Notes: generated from the sequence alone by a model not told the origin. Numbered from the stretch's first letter, positions 17,203 to 27,193 are shown. The stretch: DNA of 64,000 bases from Pantoea sp. CCBC3-3-1 (GCF_007981265.1 NZ_CP034363.1:1550001-1614000), one strand, 5' to 3'. Made by a program: numbers and translations.

Positions 17203-18162
17203 ATGAATCAACGTTCTGATACCGCTTCTCCGCCCGTTCGGATGAAGCAAAAACGTCCCGGCCTGTTTAGCACGTTACAATCAAGACAGGGCCGCAAGCT
17301 GGTTATCGCGCTGCCTTACCTGTGGCTGGTGCTGCTGTTCCTGCTGCCGTTTTTAATCGTACTGAAAATCAGTTTTTCAGATATCGCGCGTGCCATTCCG
17401 CCTTATACGGATCTGGTGACATGGGCCGATGGCCAGCTGACCATGGTGATGAACCTGGGCAACTACCTGACGCTGACCGACGACCCGCTGTATATCGATG
17501 CTTATCTGCATTCATTACAGGTCGCCGCGATTTCTACCGTCATCTGCCTGCTAATTGGCTATCCACTTGCCTGGGCAATCGCGCACAGCCCGCGTTCCAC
17601 ACGCAACATTCTGCTGCTGTTGGTGATCCTGCCTTCCTGGACGTCGTTTTTGGTACGCGTCTACGCCTGGATGGGCATCCTTAATGACAACGGCATTCTG
17701 AACCGCTTTTTGCTGTGGACGGGTGTTATCGATCATCCGATAGCGATTCTGTACACCAACCTGGCGGTCTACATCGGTATCGTTTACTGCTATCTGCCGT
17801 TTATGGTGTTGCCGATCTATACCGCGCTGACGCGTATCGATTACTCGCTGGTGGAAGCGGCACTGGATTTGGGCGCTCGTCCGCTGAAAACCTTTTTCAG
17901 CGTGATTGTGCCACTCACCAAAGGCGGTATTATCGCCGGTTCCATGCTGGTATTTATTCCTGCGGTAGGCGAATACGTCATCCCGGAACTGCTTGGCGGC
18001 CCGGACAGCATTATGATTGGACGCGTGCTCTGGCAGGAGTTCTTTAATAACCGCGACTGGCCGGTCGCCTCGGCGCTGGCGGTGATTATTCTGTTAATCC
18101 TGATCCTGCCGATTATCTGGTTCCACAAGCATCAGAATAAAGAGATGGGAGAGAAGGCATGA
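17203..18162 (+). CDS. potH: Putrescine ABC transporter permease PotH
   Basis: A 319-residue inner-membrane permease with about six transmembrane segments after a basic N-terminus. The EAA loop that docks PotG is EAALDLGARPLKTFFSVIVPLTKGGI. The sequence tracks E. coli PotH (317 residues), for example YLWLVLLFLLPFLIVLKISFSD and PSWTSFLVRVYAWMGIL. GGGGGAG precedes ATG 17203. The stop codon overlaps the potI start (ATGA at 18159-18162), which implies translational coupling. Confidence 0.96.
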   Translation: MNQRSDTASPPVRMKQKRPGLFSTLQSRQGRKLVIALPYLWLVLLFLLPFLIVLKISFSDIARAIPPYTDLVTWADGQLTMVMNLGNYLTLTDDPLYIDAYLHSLQVAAISTVICLLIGYPLAWAIAHSPRSTRNILLLLVILPSWTSFLVRVYAWMGILNDNGILNRFLLWTGVIDHPIAILYTNLAVYIGIVYCYLPFMVLPIYTALTRIDYSLVEAALDLGARPLKTFFSVIVPLTKGGIIAGSMLVFIPAVGEYVIPELLGGPDSIMIGRVLWQEFFNNRDWPVASALAVIILLILILPIIWFHKHQNKEMGEKA

Positions 18163-19001
18163 GTTTACCCGTTGTCCGTTCGCCCTGGCGTATCGTTATT
18201 CTGGTGTTTTGTTTCTTCTTCCTGTACGCGCCGATGGCGCTGCTGGTGATTTACTCCTTTAACTCTTCTCAGCTGGCCGCGTGGGAAAGCTTCTCGCTGT
18301 ACTGGTACAACGTATTATTTCATGATGATGCAATGATTAGTGCCGTAACGCTAAGTCTGAGTATTGCCGCACTGGCCGCTACCGCAGCGGTGGTGTTGGG
18401 AACGATTGCGGCGGTGGTCATCGTACGGTTTGGGCGTTTTAAAGGCTCAACCGGTTTTGCTTTTATGCTGACGGCACCGCTGGTGATGCCGGATGTGATC
18501 ACCGGTCTGTCGCTGCTGCTGCTGTTTGTGGCGATGGGCAACACCTTTGGCTGGCCGGGCGATCGCGGCATGCTGACTATCTGGCTGGCACATGTGACCT
18601 TCTGTACGGCTTATGTGGCGGTGGTGATCAATTCGCGACTGCGCGAGCTGGATCGCTCAATTGAGGAAGCCGCGATGGATCTTGGCGCAACGCCGCTGAA
18701 GGTCTTTTTCGTCATTACCCTGCCAATGATCGCGCCGGCGATTGTCACCGGCTGGTTGCTGGCCTTTACGCTCTCGCTGGACGACCTGGTTATTGCAAGC
18801 TTCGTCACCGGGCCGGGCGCGACAACCTTGCCAATGCAGATCTTTGCCACCGTGCGTCGCGGCGTTAATCCGGAAATCAACGCGCTGGCGTCACTGATCC
18901 TGTTCGTGGTTGGCATCGTCGGCTTTATCGCCTGGCGATTTATGGCGCACGAAGAGAAGCAGCGACTAAGGGATATTCGCAAGGCCCGTGGCGGACATTA
19001 A
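18159..19001 (+). CDS. potI: Putrescine ABC transporter permease PotI
   Basis: A 280-residue permease that pairs with PotH to form the putrescine channel. Six hydrophobic segments are visible, and the EAA loop reads EAAMDLGATPLKVFFVITLPMIAPAI. It is close to E. coli PotI (281 residues), with YAPMALLVIYSFNSSQLAAWESFSLYWY near the start. It is the last gene of the operon, followed by a terminator at 19030-19066. In E. coli ybjO comes next; here a three-gene minus-strand cassette intervenes. Confidence 0.96.
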   Translation: MSLPVVRSPWRIVILVFCFFFLYAPMALLVIYSFNSSQLAAWESFSLYWYNVLFHDDAMISAVTLSLSIAALAATAAVVLGTIAAVVIVRFGRFKGSTGFAFMLTAPLVMPDVITGLSLLLLFVAMGNTFGWPGDRGMLTIWLAHVTFCTAYVAVVINSRLRELDRSIEEAAMDLGATPLKVFFVITLPMIAPAIVTGWLLAFTLSLDDLVIASFVTGPGATTLPMQIFATVRRGVNPEINALASLILFVVGIVGFIAWRFMAHEEKQRLRDIRKARGGH

Positions 19002-19029
19002 TTTGTTCTTCCTCACCAGTTGATATGAA

Positions 19030-19066
19030 AATGTCCGGTGCCTGTAAAGAGGGGCCGGGCATTTTT
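19030..19066 (+). terminator. Terminator of the potFGHI operon
   Basis: AATGTCCGG (19030-19038) pairs with CCGGGCATT (19055-19063, one G-U pair) around a 16-base loop, and the second arm runs into TTTTT. It stands 29 bases after the potI stop. Confidence 0.75.
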
Positions 19067-19227
19067 TATGTTGAGATTGTTCACTGCTGAAGAATATGAC
19101 GAGTCATTCCCGGAGGGCTGGATATTCTCCTGGCGTCTCTTTTGTATTTTTCCCTTGCCTGAAACCTTAACCAGCAGAGGTGTCAGCCCTCCAGGTTAAC
19201 TCCAAAGGTTTTGTACTTGCGCCAGTA

Positions 19228-20331
19228 TTAGCCCAACACTTTATTCACGCAGGCTTTAAAGATTTTTACGCCAACCGGCAGCGAGTTCAGATCGAAACGC
19301 ATATCGGGATGGTGCAGGCCGGGTACCAGCCCTGTGCCTAAGCCCCAAAAGCCCGCTTTAACCTGTGGACGCTGAACCGGATAGTGGAAGAAGTCCTCGC
19401 TGCCCGGCGTTGATCGAACCGACATCAACGCCTCTTCGCCCAGTACTTCGGTAATCGCTCCTGCAATCAGCGTGGTCATCTCATCGTCGATCTCGGCGGC
19501 GGGCATCGACTTCACTATCTCGATTTCAGCGGTTGCGCCGAATGCGGCCACGCTCTGCAAAACGGCGCGTTCAACCCGGGATTGCAGCAGCGTCATATCT
19601 TCGTTTTCTGCCGCGCGCAGATCGAATATGACACGAGCCTCATCAGGTACCGAATTGGTGACGCCAGCATCGCATAAAAAGCGGGTGGCTTTTGCGCTCC
19701 AGCTTTTGCCTGGTGGCAGATGGATGGCATTGACGGCCTGCACTGCGCTCACGGCCGCGTCCAGTGCGTTGATGCCCAGATGCGGGCGTGCGGCATGGGC
19801 CGTCTGACCACGCACGGTTACTTCGATAGTCAGGCAGGCAGAATAGCGGACGGCAGGAATAGCGGTTCCGACCGCACACTCTTCTGCCGGACGCACATGG
19901 AAGCCCAGTATCATATCCACATCATCAACCGCGCCTCCGGCAATCATCGCCAGCGCGCCGGTACCCAACTCTTCAGCAGGCTGGAAAATAAGCTTCAGCC
20001 GGCCTTTTTTCACCGCTTTTTCCGCCATCAGCTCCTGCGCCGCCGTCAGTACTACCGAGGAATGCCCGTCATGACCACAGGTATGGCGTGCGCAGGCTTC
20101 ACCGTTGATGATATGGCCGAGGGCATCCATATCAGCGCGTAGCGCCAGCGTCGGCCCCGGCACGCCGCTGTCCAGCACGGCCACGATGCCCGTTGTGCCA
20201 TTAAAATTGTCCGCAACCCGATAGCCAGCGGCTTTCAACTGCTGGCTGATATAGGCAGAGGTTTTGAATTCCTGAAAACCCAGTTCCGGAATTTCATGCA
20301 GATAAGCGTAATGTTCTAAAACTTTTAACAC
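19228..20331 (-). CDS. M20 family amidohydrolase (M20D-type metallopeptidase)
   Basis: A 367-residue enzyme of the M20D amidohydrolase group, which removes acyl groups or splits N-acyl or peptide bonds of small substrates. Metal and active-site motifs are ALRADMDALG (about 65), HTCGHDGHSS with the metal-binding Cys and His, FQPAEELGTGA, GFHVRP and the late PGSEDFFHY. The inserted dimerisation domain contains TVRGQTAHAARPHLGINALDA. The substrate is unknown; relatives hydrolyse N-acetyl-amino acids, hippurate and p-aminobenzoyl-glutamate. It is the last gene of a yjiH-yjiG-amidohydrolase operon, 23 bases after yjiG, analogous to E. coli yjiHG-iadA. Confidence 0.87.
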   Translation of the reverse strand: MLKVLEHYAYLHEIPELGFQEFKTSAYISQQLKAAGYRVADNFNGTTGIVAVLDSGVPGPTLALRADMDALGHIINGEACARHTCGHDGHSSVVLTAAQELMAEKAVKKGRLKLIFQPAEELGTGALAMIAGGAVDDVDMILGFHVRPAEECAVGTAIPAVRYSACLTIEVTVRGQTAHAARPHLGINALDAAVSAVQAVNAIHLPPGKSWSAKATRFLCDAGVTNSVPDEARVIFDLRAAENEDMTLLQSRVERAVLQSVAAFGATAEIEIVKSMPAAEIDDEMTTLIAGAITEVLGEEALMSVRSTPGSEDFFHYPVQRPQVKAGFWGLGTGLVPGLHHPDMRFDLNSLPVGVKIFKACVNKVLG

Positions 20332-20354
20332 GTTGAGTCTCCATCAGGCGGCGA

Positions 20355-20828
20355 TCAGGCGATCAGGCGCATCACCAGCATAGCGATAACTGCGTTAACA
20401 ATGCTCGTCAGCATCAGCAGCGGCCAGTATTTTTTCGGTACATCAGAAACGCCCAGCAGGCGTCCCATATATTGCAGTTGAGAACCCATCAGAAAAATAG
20501 CGGGAGCCAGAATAGTAATATCAATACCCGTTAGCACGCCCTTTGCCAGCAGGCTGACCGCCACGCCGGTTCCGGCGGAAGAAGAGAGCCAGGCGGTTAA
20601 TAAAACGGTGATCGCTTCGCCGGGCAGGCCAAAAAGTCCCATAACCGGCGCAAAAACCTTACCGATAAAGCCCATGACGCCAAGCAAATTGAGCATTTCG
20701 GCAATGACATAGGCCATCACCACGTTGGGCATCAGGTTATGTGTGGCAATATGAAACCCTTTCCTGGCCCCCACAACGAAGATATCAAAAGGGTTGCTGC
20801 TGAGCGCAACCTGCGGTTTATTCTGCAC
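20355..20828 (-). CDS. YjiG-like inner-membrane protein
   Basis: A 157-residue protein with four or five hydrophobic segments that resembles E. coli YjiG: the shared pattern is FIVGARKGFHIATHNLMPNVVMAYVI at the start, FAPVMGLFGLPGEAITVLLTAWLSS in the middle, and ILAPAIFLMGSQLQYMGRLLG near the end. The family has a Gate (nucleoside-recognition-like) domain and is thought to work with YjiH as two halves of a transporter. Its start overlaps the end of the yjiH-like gene by 11 bases, supporting a joint complex. Confidence 0.83.
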   Translation of the reverse strand: MQNKPQVALSSNPFDIFVVGARKGFHIATHNLMPNVVMAYVIAEMLNLLGVMGFIGKVFAPVMGLFGLPGEAITVLLTAWLSSSAGTGVAVSLLAKGVLTGIDITILAPAIFLMGSQLQYMGRLLGVSDVPKKYWPLLMLTSIVNAVIAMLVMRLIA

Positions 20829-21489
20829 AGGTAAAATCCTTTTTATAAACGGTATTCAGCGCCAGCCGGACGAAGGCGGCCCCAACAAATTTCAGCACGA
20901 ACATCACCACCAGCGGCACCAGCACCGGCAGTGAAAGCGAAATAAACAGCGCCGAGCCGATAGCGAAATAGTTATTGATCAGGCCCGCGCCGGAATATTG
21001 CCAGGCCGCCATAATCACCACCTCTTTTTTAGTAATCTGTTTCTCGTCATACAGCTCTTTGGTCAGGGCGGCACCCGCATCGGTACTTTGCAGATCGGTA
21101 ATCAGCGCAAGGCCACAGCGGCCAGGAATGCCTAAAATCGGTTTGAGGAGCGGGGTCAGTAGCTTATGCGCAGCGCGGATAGCGCCGTAGTGGGTAAAGA
21201 TTTCCAGCAGACCCAGCGCCAGCATTACGGTCGGTATCAGTGAAAGGGCGAACAGAAATCCCGCTTTTGCGCCCGTGCCGCCTTCGCCTAAAAAGGTGGC
21301 GTGAGCGGCATCTTTAATCGCCCCAAACTTTCCGCCGAGGGTGGTGAAATCAAAGGCTCCCAGCCATTTCATGCCCTCAATATTAAAAAACAGCCCGGAG
21401 AAAAACAGTACTGCCACAATCAGGGCAAGATACGCCCCCAGACCAGGAGACCATTGTTGCGGGGGATTGACCTTCTCATTTGGCATCAT
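20818..21489 (-). CDS. YjiH-like Gate-domain membrane protein
   Basis: A 223-residue inner-membrane protein resembling E. coli YjiH. The Gate-type signature PILGIPGRCGLALITDLQSTDAGAALTKELYDEKQIT lies centrally, with hydrophobic segments on both sides. I chose ATG 21489 because GGGAG (21496-21500, read on the minus strand) is six bases upstream; a longer frame begins at 21528 but has no ribosome site. It heads the three-gene operon with the YjiG-like and M20 genes. Transport of the amidohydrolase substrate or product is the natural guess, but it is inference. Confidence 0.83.
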   Translation of the reverse strand: MMPNEKVNPPQQWSPGLGAYLALIVAVLFFSGLFFNIEGMKWLGAFDFTTLGGKFGAIKDAAHATFLGEGGTGAKAGFLFALSLIPTVMLALGLLEIFTHYGAIRAAHKLLTPLLKPILGIPGRCGLALITDLQSTDAGAALTKELYDEKQITKKEVVIMAAWQYSGAGLINNYFAIGSALFISLSLPVLVPLVVMFVLKFVGAAFVRLALNTVYKKDFTCAE

Positions 21490-21812
21490 TTGAAACTCCC
21501 TGAATAACTTTTGGTAATTGCGCAGCAAAGGTTTCCGAAGGTGGAAAGATTGCCTAATCTGCGCTAAAAATAGCTAACGGCTATTTCTCAGGAACAAGCA
21601 GGTATCGTGCCAGAAAACGGAAACAGGCCGGAAAACGAGAAAAAGCCGCTTTCATGTCGGCTGGCACGGATTTTCGCCGTCCTTGCAGAAGGCGTGTTGC
21701 CGTCAGGGAACAACAGCCTGGGCGTATTTTCTGTTGCAGCCGTTCGGAACCGGTCACGATCGGGTGGCGATGCACTCATTAAGTGCATCAACATCTTCAG
21801 CAGGAGAAAGCG
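21490..21812. other. Divergent region between the yjiH-like gene and ybjO with several inverted repeats
   Basis: No gene is supported. Inverted repeats seen are AAATAGC/GCTATTT (21568-21586), CGTGCCAG (21606-21613) with CTGGCACG (21661-21668), AGCCG/CGGCT nested within it (21644-21662), CAACAG/CTGTTG (about 21702-21737) and GATGCACT/AGTGCATC (21769-21789). The last lies just before the ybjO ribosome site. They may be operators or a folded leader RNA. Confidence 0.5.
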
Positions 21813-22292
21813 ATGTCAGAGGTGCTGAAAGAAGGGCAGGCGGCCCTGAAATCAAGTTCATCCGTACCGGTTCCCGTACTGGTCGCGGGGACGGCTATCA
21901 TTGCTACCCGATTATTAGGCGTTGCGCTCCAGGCGCATGAGCTGGGTTTAGACGAGGTGCTCAGATTCGTGCATCGCAGCGCGCAGGCCTGGGATTCCAC
22001 GCTGATTTTTATCGCCAGCCAGCTGTTGTTCTTTTTTGAATTGCGCTGCGCTATAGCGGTAATGCGTGGCCGCAACTTGGGACGGTGGGGATTCGGGCTG
22101 TCGCAGTTAGCGGTCGTATTTTATCTTTTTATCGCCTCAATGGGCTGGGTCTACCCTGAGCTTTTCAGCGTCAGCGGCGAGAACGGCCAGCAGATCCTCC
22201 ACCTGCTGATTTCTCAAAAGCTGCCCGATTTGCTGGTTCTGCTGCTGTTGTTTGTCCCTGCGAGCAGCCGGGATTTTTTTCGGCAACGCTAA
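21813..22292 (+). CDS. ybjO: Inner-membrane protein YbjO (DUF2593)
   Basis: A 159-residue protein with about four hydrophobic segments, corresponding to E. coli YbjO. Shared features are the FVHRSAQAWDSTLIF segment, the ELRCAIAVMRGRNLGRW turn, GWVYPELFSVSGE, and the ending LPDLLVLLLLFVPASSRDFF. ATG 21813 has AGGAG (21802-21806) at ideal distance and removes a ten-residue upstream extension. Function is unknown. It stands between the yjiH-like divergent operon and rlmC, 58 bases upstream of the latter. Confidence 0.88.
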   Translation: MSEVLKEGQAALKSSSSVPVPVLVAGTAIIATRLLGVALQAHELGLDEVLRFVHRSAQAWDSTLIFIASQLLFFFELRCAIAVMRGRNLGRWGFGLSQLAVVFYLFIASMGWVYPELFSVSGENGQQILHLLISQKLPDLLVLLLLFVPASSRDFFRQR

Positions 22293-22350
22293 ACGTACAG
22301 TGATACAATCTTTGCCCGCTTTTCGCTTTACGGAATAAACAGGCCTCTAC

Positions 22351-23478
22351 ATGCACTGCGCCCTTTATGATGCCGACCGCTGCCGCTCATGCCAGTGGCT
22401 GGACACCCCATACCCTCATCAACTCGATCGCAAGCAGGAAAACCTGCGCCAGCTGCTTAATGAACAGCCGGTCAGGCAGTGGTTGCCTCCGGTCATTTCT
22501 GCTCAGCAGGCATTTCGTAACAAAGCGAAGATGGTGGTTAGCGGTAGCGTCGAGCGCCCAATTTTTGGCATCGTACATCGTGACGGCACGCCAGTTGATC
22601 TCTGTGAATGTCCGTTATATCCGTCGACTTTTGCTGAGGTATTTTCCCGGCTGAAGCCTTTTATTGCTCAGGCTGGCCTGACGCCCTATAACGTGGCACG
22701 CAGACGTGGCGAGTTAAAATTTATCCTGCTGACGCAAAGTATGCACAGCGGCGAAATGATGCTGCGATTTGTCTTGCGCTCTAAAGAGAAGCTGGCGCAG
22801 CTGGTGCGTGCATTGCCTGGGCTGCGCGAGCAGCTACCACAGCTGAGCGTCATTTCGGCGAATATTCAGCCGGTGCATATGGCTATTCTGGAAGGTGAGG
22901 AGGAGATCCCGCTGAGCGAAAACCAGACGCTTGCCGAGCAGTTAAACGATGTACCGCTGTGGATCCGTCCGCAAAGCTTCTTCCAGACGAATCCGGCCGT
23001 GGCTTCTTCACTGTACGCTACGGCACGGCAGTGGGTTAGCGAGCTGAATATCAGCAGCATGTGGGATCTGTTCTGCGGCGTGGGAGGCTTTGGTCTGCAT
23101 TGCGCCACGCCGGAGATGGCGCTGACCGGGATTGAAATCAGTGCCGAAGCCATTGCCTGCGCCACACGCTCTGCTGAATTGATGGGCATGAAAAAAGTGA
23201 GTTTTGCCGCGCTCGATTCTACCGCCTTTGCCACTGGCGAAGGTGAAGTGCCCGATCTGGTGCTGGTGAATCCGCCGCGCCGCGGAATTGGCGTCGGGCT
23301 GTGCGACTATCTTAGCCAAATGGCCCCTGCATTTATCCTCTATTCCAGCTGCAACGCGCAGACTATGGCCAGCGATATTGCTCGCCTGAACGCGTATGCC
23401 GTCGAAAAAGTGCAGCTGTTCGACATGTTCCCGCACACCGCGCACAGCGAAGTGCTGGTTCTACTGCGACGACTTTGA
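22351..23478 (+). CDS. rlmC: 23S rRNA (uracil-747-C5)-methyltransferase RlmC
   Basis: A 375-residue enzyme, the same length as E. coli RlmC (RumB/YbjF), which methylates U747 of 23S rRNA. The four iron-sulfur cluster cysteines are Cys3, Cys11, Cys14 and Cys87. The SAM-binding motif is [15 protein letters not shown], and [10 protein letters not shown] plus YSSCNAQT contain the catalytic Cys. The 3' end overlaps artJ, which converges from the other strand, by 18 bases. Confidence 0.96.
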   Translation: MHCALYDADRCRSCQWLDTPYPHQLDRKQENLRQLLNEQPVRQWLPPVISAQQAFRNKAKMVVSGSVERPIFGIVHRDGTPVDLCECPLYPSTFAEVFSRLKPFIAQAGLTPYNVARRRGELKFILLTQSMHSGEMMLRFVLRSKEKLAQLVRALPGLREQLPQLSVISANIQPVHMAILEGEEEIPLSENQTLAEQLNDVPLWIRPQSFFQTNPAVASSLYATARQWVSELNISSMWDLFCGVGGFGLHCATPEMALTGIEISAEAIACATRSAELMGMKKVSFAALDSTAFATGEGEVPDLVLVNPPRRGIGVGLCDYLSQMAPAFILYSSCNAQTMASDIARLNAYAVEKVQLFDMFPHTAHSEVLVLLRRL

Positions 23479-24225
23479 AGGCTGCCCGCTGTTGCTGCCA
23501 AACCAGCGAAGCCTGAGCTGGCGTAACGTACCGTCGTCACTCAGGCTTTGCAGCGCGGCGTTTAGGCTGCTCTTCAGCGCGTTATTATCTTTGCGCACGG
23601 CCATCGCCACACCGTAGCCAAAAAAATGGCTGTCGCGGACGGGCTGGCCGACAGCAGCCAGCTCGGGATGCGATTTCAGTACTTCGTGCATCGAAGGCGT
23701 ATCGCCAAGGATCGCGTCAATCCGACTGTTTCGAATGTCCAGCAGCGCGTTCTGATAGTTGTCATAACTGACGGCGACCATATCCGGCCACTTTAAGGTC
23801 AGCCACGCCTGATGGGTCGTTTCGCTACCCACGCCGATGCGCTTTCCCTTTAACTGCTCAATCGCAGCGTAACGGCCTTTAACGGCAATCAGCGTGGCGG
23901 AATTGATAAAGTAGGGCTGGGTAAAATCGACCTGTTCCTGACGCTCGGCGGTAACGTCGATACCGGAAATAACCACATCGTAGCGTTGAAACTTCAGTGA
24001 AGGCAGCAGCCGGTCAAAATCATTGTTGGTGAAGACACAGGTACGCTGCATCCGTGCACAGACGGCATTTGCCAGATCGATATCAAATCCTGCCAGCTGA
24101 TTGTCATCGTTGAGATATTCAAAAGGAGGATTGATCGCGGCTGTTGCGATACGAATGGGGGGCGATGCAAATACAGGTATGCTGAAACCAATCAGCAGCA
24201 GGGGCAGTACAAATCTGAGCATCAT
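23461..24225 (-). CDS. artJ: Arginine-binding periplasmic protein ArtJ
   Basis: A 254-residue periplasmic binding protein for L-arginine, related to ArtI downstream of artP. A signal peptide ends near Ala20. Family motifs are [70 protein letters not shown], and [23 protein letters not shown]. It has its own promoter region (24226-24318) after artM, as in E. coli where artJ is transcribed separately under ArgR. The C-terminal tail (SGQPSKSSQ) is longer than expected and overlaps the convergent rlmC end. Confidence 0.93.
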   Translation of the reverse strand: MMLRFVLPLLLIGFSIPVFASPPIRIATAAINPPFEYLNDDNQLAGFDIDLANAVCARMQRTCVFTNNDFDRLLPSLKFQRYDVVISGIDVTAERQEQVDFTQPYFINSATLIAVKGRYAAIEQLKGKRIGVGSETTHQAWLTLKWPDMVAVSYDNYQNALLDIRNSRIDAILGDTPSMHEVLKSHPELAAVGQPVRDSHFFGYGVAMAVRKDNNALKSSLNAALQSLSDDGTLRQLRLRWFGSNSGQPSKSSQ

Positions 24226-24318
24226 TCGAGTCCTTGCGATCGAAAAAACCCGATTAGTATGTCTGCTCCCGCTGCGATGTTATCCGTTGATTAACCAGTA
24301 AAGAAGGGCTGTTATCCG

Positions 24319-24987
24319 TCAGTTACGGCGCTCGAAGGCCAGCGCACGGCGTTCAATTAATCGCATCATCAGCGTCAGCAAACCGTTTACACAAAGATAA
24401 ATTACCCCTGCTGCCGCAAAGACCGTTACGTCATAGGTACGGCCATACAGCAGCTGCCCGTGTCCCATCACCTCCATCAGCGTGATGGTGTAAGCCAGCG
24501 AGGTACTTTTAAACACCAGCACCACCTCATTCGAATAGGAAGAGAGGGCGCGTTTAAAAGCATAGGGTAAAAGAATGCGCAGCGTATCTTTTCGGTTCAT
24601 GCCCAGCGCGGCACAGGATTGCCACTGGCCGGCAGGAATCGCCCGCACCGCACCATAAAACAGCTGAGTGGTGTAGGCGGCACTGTTTAGCGACAGCGCC
24701 AGCAGCGCACAAAGCCAGGGCTGAGAAAGCAGATGCCACAGCCAGGGAACGGATTGAATGGATGGGAACTGGCCCGGACCGTAGTAGATCAGGAAAATCT
24801 GCACCAGCAGCGGCGTGCCGGTAAACAAGGTGATATAGACACGCACCAGCGCATTCAGGCCTGGCACTTTAAGCGACAGGATGACGGTAAACAACAGTGA
24901 GAGCAGCAGCGCCAAAATCAGCGAAGCGACCGTTAACGTCAGGCTGGTGTGCAGGCCTTTTAGCAGCTCAGGCAAATAGCTCAGCAT
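24319..24987 (-). CDS. artM: Arginine ABC transporter permease ArtM
   Basis: A 222-residue inner-membrane permease of the HisM/GlnP type, identical in length to E. coli ArtM. The EAA region is [27 protein letters not shown], and five hydrophobic segments are visible. It forms the arginine channel with ArtQ, whose gene it overlaps by seven bases. It is the last gene of artPIQM. Confidence 0.95.
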   Translation of the reverse strand: MLSYLPELLKGLHTSLTLTVASLILALLLSLLFTVILSLKVPGLNALVRVYITLFTGTPLLVQIFLIYYGPGQFPSIQSVPWLWHLLSQPWLCALLALSLNSAAYTTQLFYGAVRAIPAGQWQSCAALGMNRKDTLRILLPYAFKRALSSYSNEVVLVFKSTSLAYTITLMEVMGHGQLLYGRTYDVTVFAAAGVIYLCVNGLLTLMMRLIERRALAFERRN

Positions 24988-25703
24988 CCGTTATTCCCCT
25001 GCTCAAAACGCGTCGTCCGCGCTTCAATACGTTTAAGGATCTGCTGGCTCAACAGGGTGATAATCAGATAGATAGCCGCAGCACAGACGTACCAGGTAAA
25101 AGGTTCCTGAGTGCGCGCTGCAATGCTTTTGGTCTGCAACATAATGTCATTAACGCTAATCAACGAAACCAACGCGGTATCCTTCAGCAGCACCAGCCAC
25201 TGATTTCCCAAACCCGGCAGGGCATGTCGCCACATCTGCGGCAGAATCAAACGGAAAAAAATCGCCGCCGTTTTCATCCCCAGCGCCTGGCCCGACTCCC
25301 ACTGGCCTTGCGGTACCGCTTTTAATGCGCCACGTAAGGTTTGGGAAGCGTAGGAGGAATAGAGTATCGATAACGCAATCACGCCGCACAGGAACGGGCT
25401 GACGTCAAAATTCTCAATGGCTATTTGCACCGGAACATCAGTGAACCCAAGATGGATCGTGAAGCCATCGGAAAGCGTTAGCAGCAGCTGAGAGGCACCG
25501 AAATAGACGAAAAGCACCACCAGAATTTCCGGCAGGCCACGAAACATCGTCACCAGACCGGTGCCGAGCCAGGCAATTGGCCGCCAGCGTGCTGACTCCC
25601 AGACGGCAAACAGCATCGCCAGAATCAGGCCAACCACCAGCGCAGAAACGGCAAGGCCGACGGTCATACCGGCGGCGCTTGCAAGAGGATAAAGTTCGTT
25701 CAT
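24981..25703 (-). CDS. artQ: Arginine ABC transporter permease ArtQ
   Basis: A 240-residue permease partnering ArtM in the arginine importer. It carries the permease signature [32 protein letters not shown] and five hydrophobic segments, and begins [25 protein letters not shown] much as E. coli ArtQ does. Seven bases separate it from artI upstream, and it overlaps artM downstream. Confidence 0.95.
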   Translation of the reverse strand: MNELYPLASAAGMTVGLAVSALVVGLILAMLFAVWESARWRPIAWLGTGLVTMFRGLPEILVVLFVYFGASQLLLTLSDGFTIHLGFTDVPVQIAIENFDVSPFLCGVIALSILYSSYASQTLRGALKAVPQGQWESGQALGMKTAAIFFRLILPQMWRHALPGLGNQWLVLLKDTALVSLISVNDIMLQTKSIAARTQEPFTWYVCAAAIYLIITLLSQQILKRIEARTTRFEQGNNGC

Positions 25704-25710
25704 TCAGGAA

Positions 25711-26442
25711 TTACTGCTGGAACCATTTGCTGTAGATAGTTTTGTAAGTGCCGTTGGCCTTTACTTTATCCAGTGCGGTGTTGAACTTGTTTTGCAGGTC
25801 GGTATTACCCTGACGAACCGCGATGCCGAGACCGGTGCCGAAGTAGGCTTTGTCCGTGACTTTTTCACCAACCGGTGCCAGCGTAGCGTTTTGCTTCAGC
25901 CATTCGTTAACCACCGCCGTGTCGCCGAAGACGGCATCGATACGGCCATTTTTCAAATCCAGAATGGCATTTTGATAGCTGTCATACGGCACCATGCTGA
26001 CACCTGACATTTTTTCAGTCAGGTATTTCTGGTGAGTCGTTCCGTTCTGCACGCCAACGCGCTTGCCCTTCAGCGCGTCCACGCTGGCAACTTTGCCTTT
26101 CTGCGCAATAAACAGCGCGGAGTTGTCGTAATAAGTTTTAGAGAACAGCACCTGTTTCTCACGTTCAGGCGTAACGTCCATCCCCGCCATTACCGCATCG
26201 AAGCGGCGGAATTTCAGGCTGGGGATCAGGCTGTCAAACGCCTGATTGGTAAAGGTACAGGTCGCGTCTATTTCACGGCACAGCGCATTGGCTAAATCAA
26301 CATCGAAGCCCTGAATTTTGTTATCGGAATCAACAAATTCAAACGGGGGATAGGATGCTTCGGTCGCAAAACGGATGGTCTGGGCAGCGCTTGCGCTCAG
26401 GCTTAATCCGGCTAACAGCGCGGCAAGTACGATTTTTTTCAT
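25711..26442 (-). CDS. artI: Arginine ABC transporter binding protein ArtI
   Basis: A 243-residue periplasmic binding protein, the same length as E. coli ArtI. Signal peptide MKKIVLAALLAGLSLSASAA is cleaved before QTIRFATEASYPPFEF. Start ATG 26442 was chosen by alignment and because AGGA lies seven bases upstream; ATG 26445 directly before it is equally usable. A longer frame from 26457 would overlap the artP stop. Compared with ArtJ it lacks the C-terminal tail and has the NGTTHQKYLTEK binding segment. Confidence 0.95.
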   Translation of the reverse strand: MKKIVLAALLAGLSLSASAAQTIRFATEASYPPFEFVDSDNKIQGFDVDLANALCREIDATCTFTNQAFDSLIPSLKFRRFDAVMAGMDVTPEREKQVLFSKTYYDNSALFIAQKGKVASVDALKGKRVGVQNGTTHQKYLTEKMSGVSMVPYDSYQNAILDLKNGRIDAVFGDTAVVNEWLKQNATLAPVGEKVTDKAYFGTGLGIAVRQGNTDLQNKFNTALDKVKANGTYKTIYSKWFQQ

Positions 26443-26456
26443 CATTATGTCCTGCA

Positions 26457-27185
26457 TCAGTGCGATAGATAATTAGCAAACGCGTCGGTTTGCGGCTGTG
26501 TAAAGCGGCTGGCATCACCCTGTTCAACCACGTAACCATTTTCCATATACACTACGCGGCTGGCGGTTTTACGCGCCACTTCGACTTCGTGGGTGACAAT
26601 CACCTGAGTAATATTTGTCTGGGCCAGTTCCTGAATGATCGAAACAATCTGAGCGGTGATCTCAGGATCCAGCGCGGCGGTAGGTTCATCGAACAGCAAC
26701 ACCGCAGGCTCCATCATCAACGCACGGGCAATGGCGACGCGCTGCTGCTGACCACCCGAAAGATGCAGTGGAAAACGATCGGCAAATTTGGTCAGACGCA
26801 AACGGTCCAACAGTTTATCGGCGCGGGCATGGGCTAACTCTTTATTCAGACCCAGTACGCGGCAGGGCGCTTCAATCAGGTTTTGCTTCACCGTCAGGTG
26901 AGGCCAGAGATTGTATTGCTGAAAGACCATGCCGACGTTTTGACGCAGTTCACGGATGGCGGCGTCGCCTGGCTTTTTGCTGAAGTCAAAATGATGACCC
27001 GCAATGCCCAACGTACCGGATCGCGGCATCTCAAGCAGGTTTAAAACGCGCAGCAGAGAGCTCTTACCGGCACCGCTTGGACCCAGCAGAACCAGCGTTT
27101 CGCCTTCGGGGCACGCCAGTTGAATGTCAAACAGCGCCTGATGGGCGCCATAAAAGCAGTTAATACCGTTAAGTTGAATACTCAT
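26457..27185 (-). CDS. artP: Arginine ABC transporter ATPase ArtP
   Basis: A 242-residue ATPase that drives arginine uptake. Walker A is GPSGAGKSS, the Q-loop lies in [12 protein letters not shown], the signature is [15 protein letters not shown], Walker B is [12 protein letters not shown], and the switch His is in [10 protein letters not shown] 27185 matches the E. coli start [20 protein letters not shown]; a 53-residue longer frame exists but has no family support. No classical ribosome site precedes it. It is the first gene of artPIQM, and an ArgR-like sequence overlaps its leader. Confidence 0.95.
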   Translation of the reverse strand: MSIQLNGINCFYGAHQALFDIQLACPEGETLVLLGPSGAGKSSLLRVLNLLEMPRSGTLGIAGHHFDFSKKPGDAAIRELRQNVGMVFQQYNLWPHLTVKQNLIEAPCRVLGLNKELAHARADKLLDRLRLTKFADRFPLHLSGGQQQRVAIARALMMEPAVLLFDEPTAALDPEITAQIVSIIQELAQTNITQVIVTHEVEVARKTASRVVYMENGYVVEQGDASRFTQPQTDAFANYLSH

Positions 27186-27193
27186 GCGCAAAA

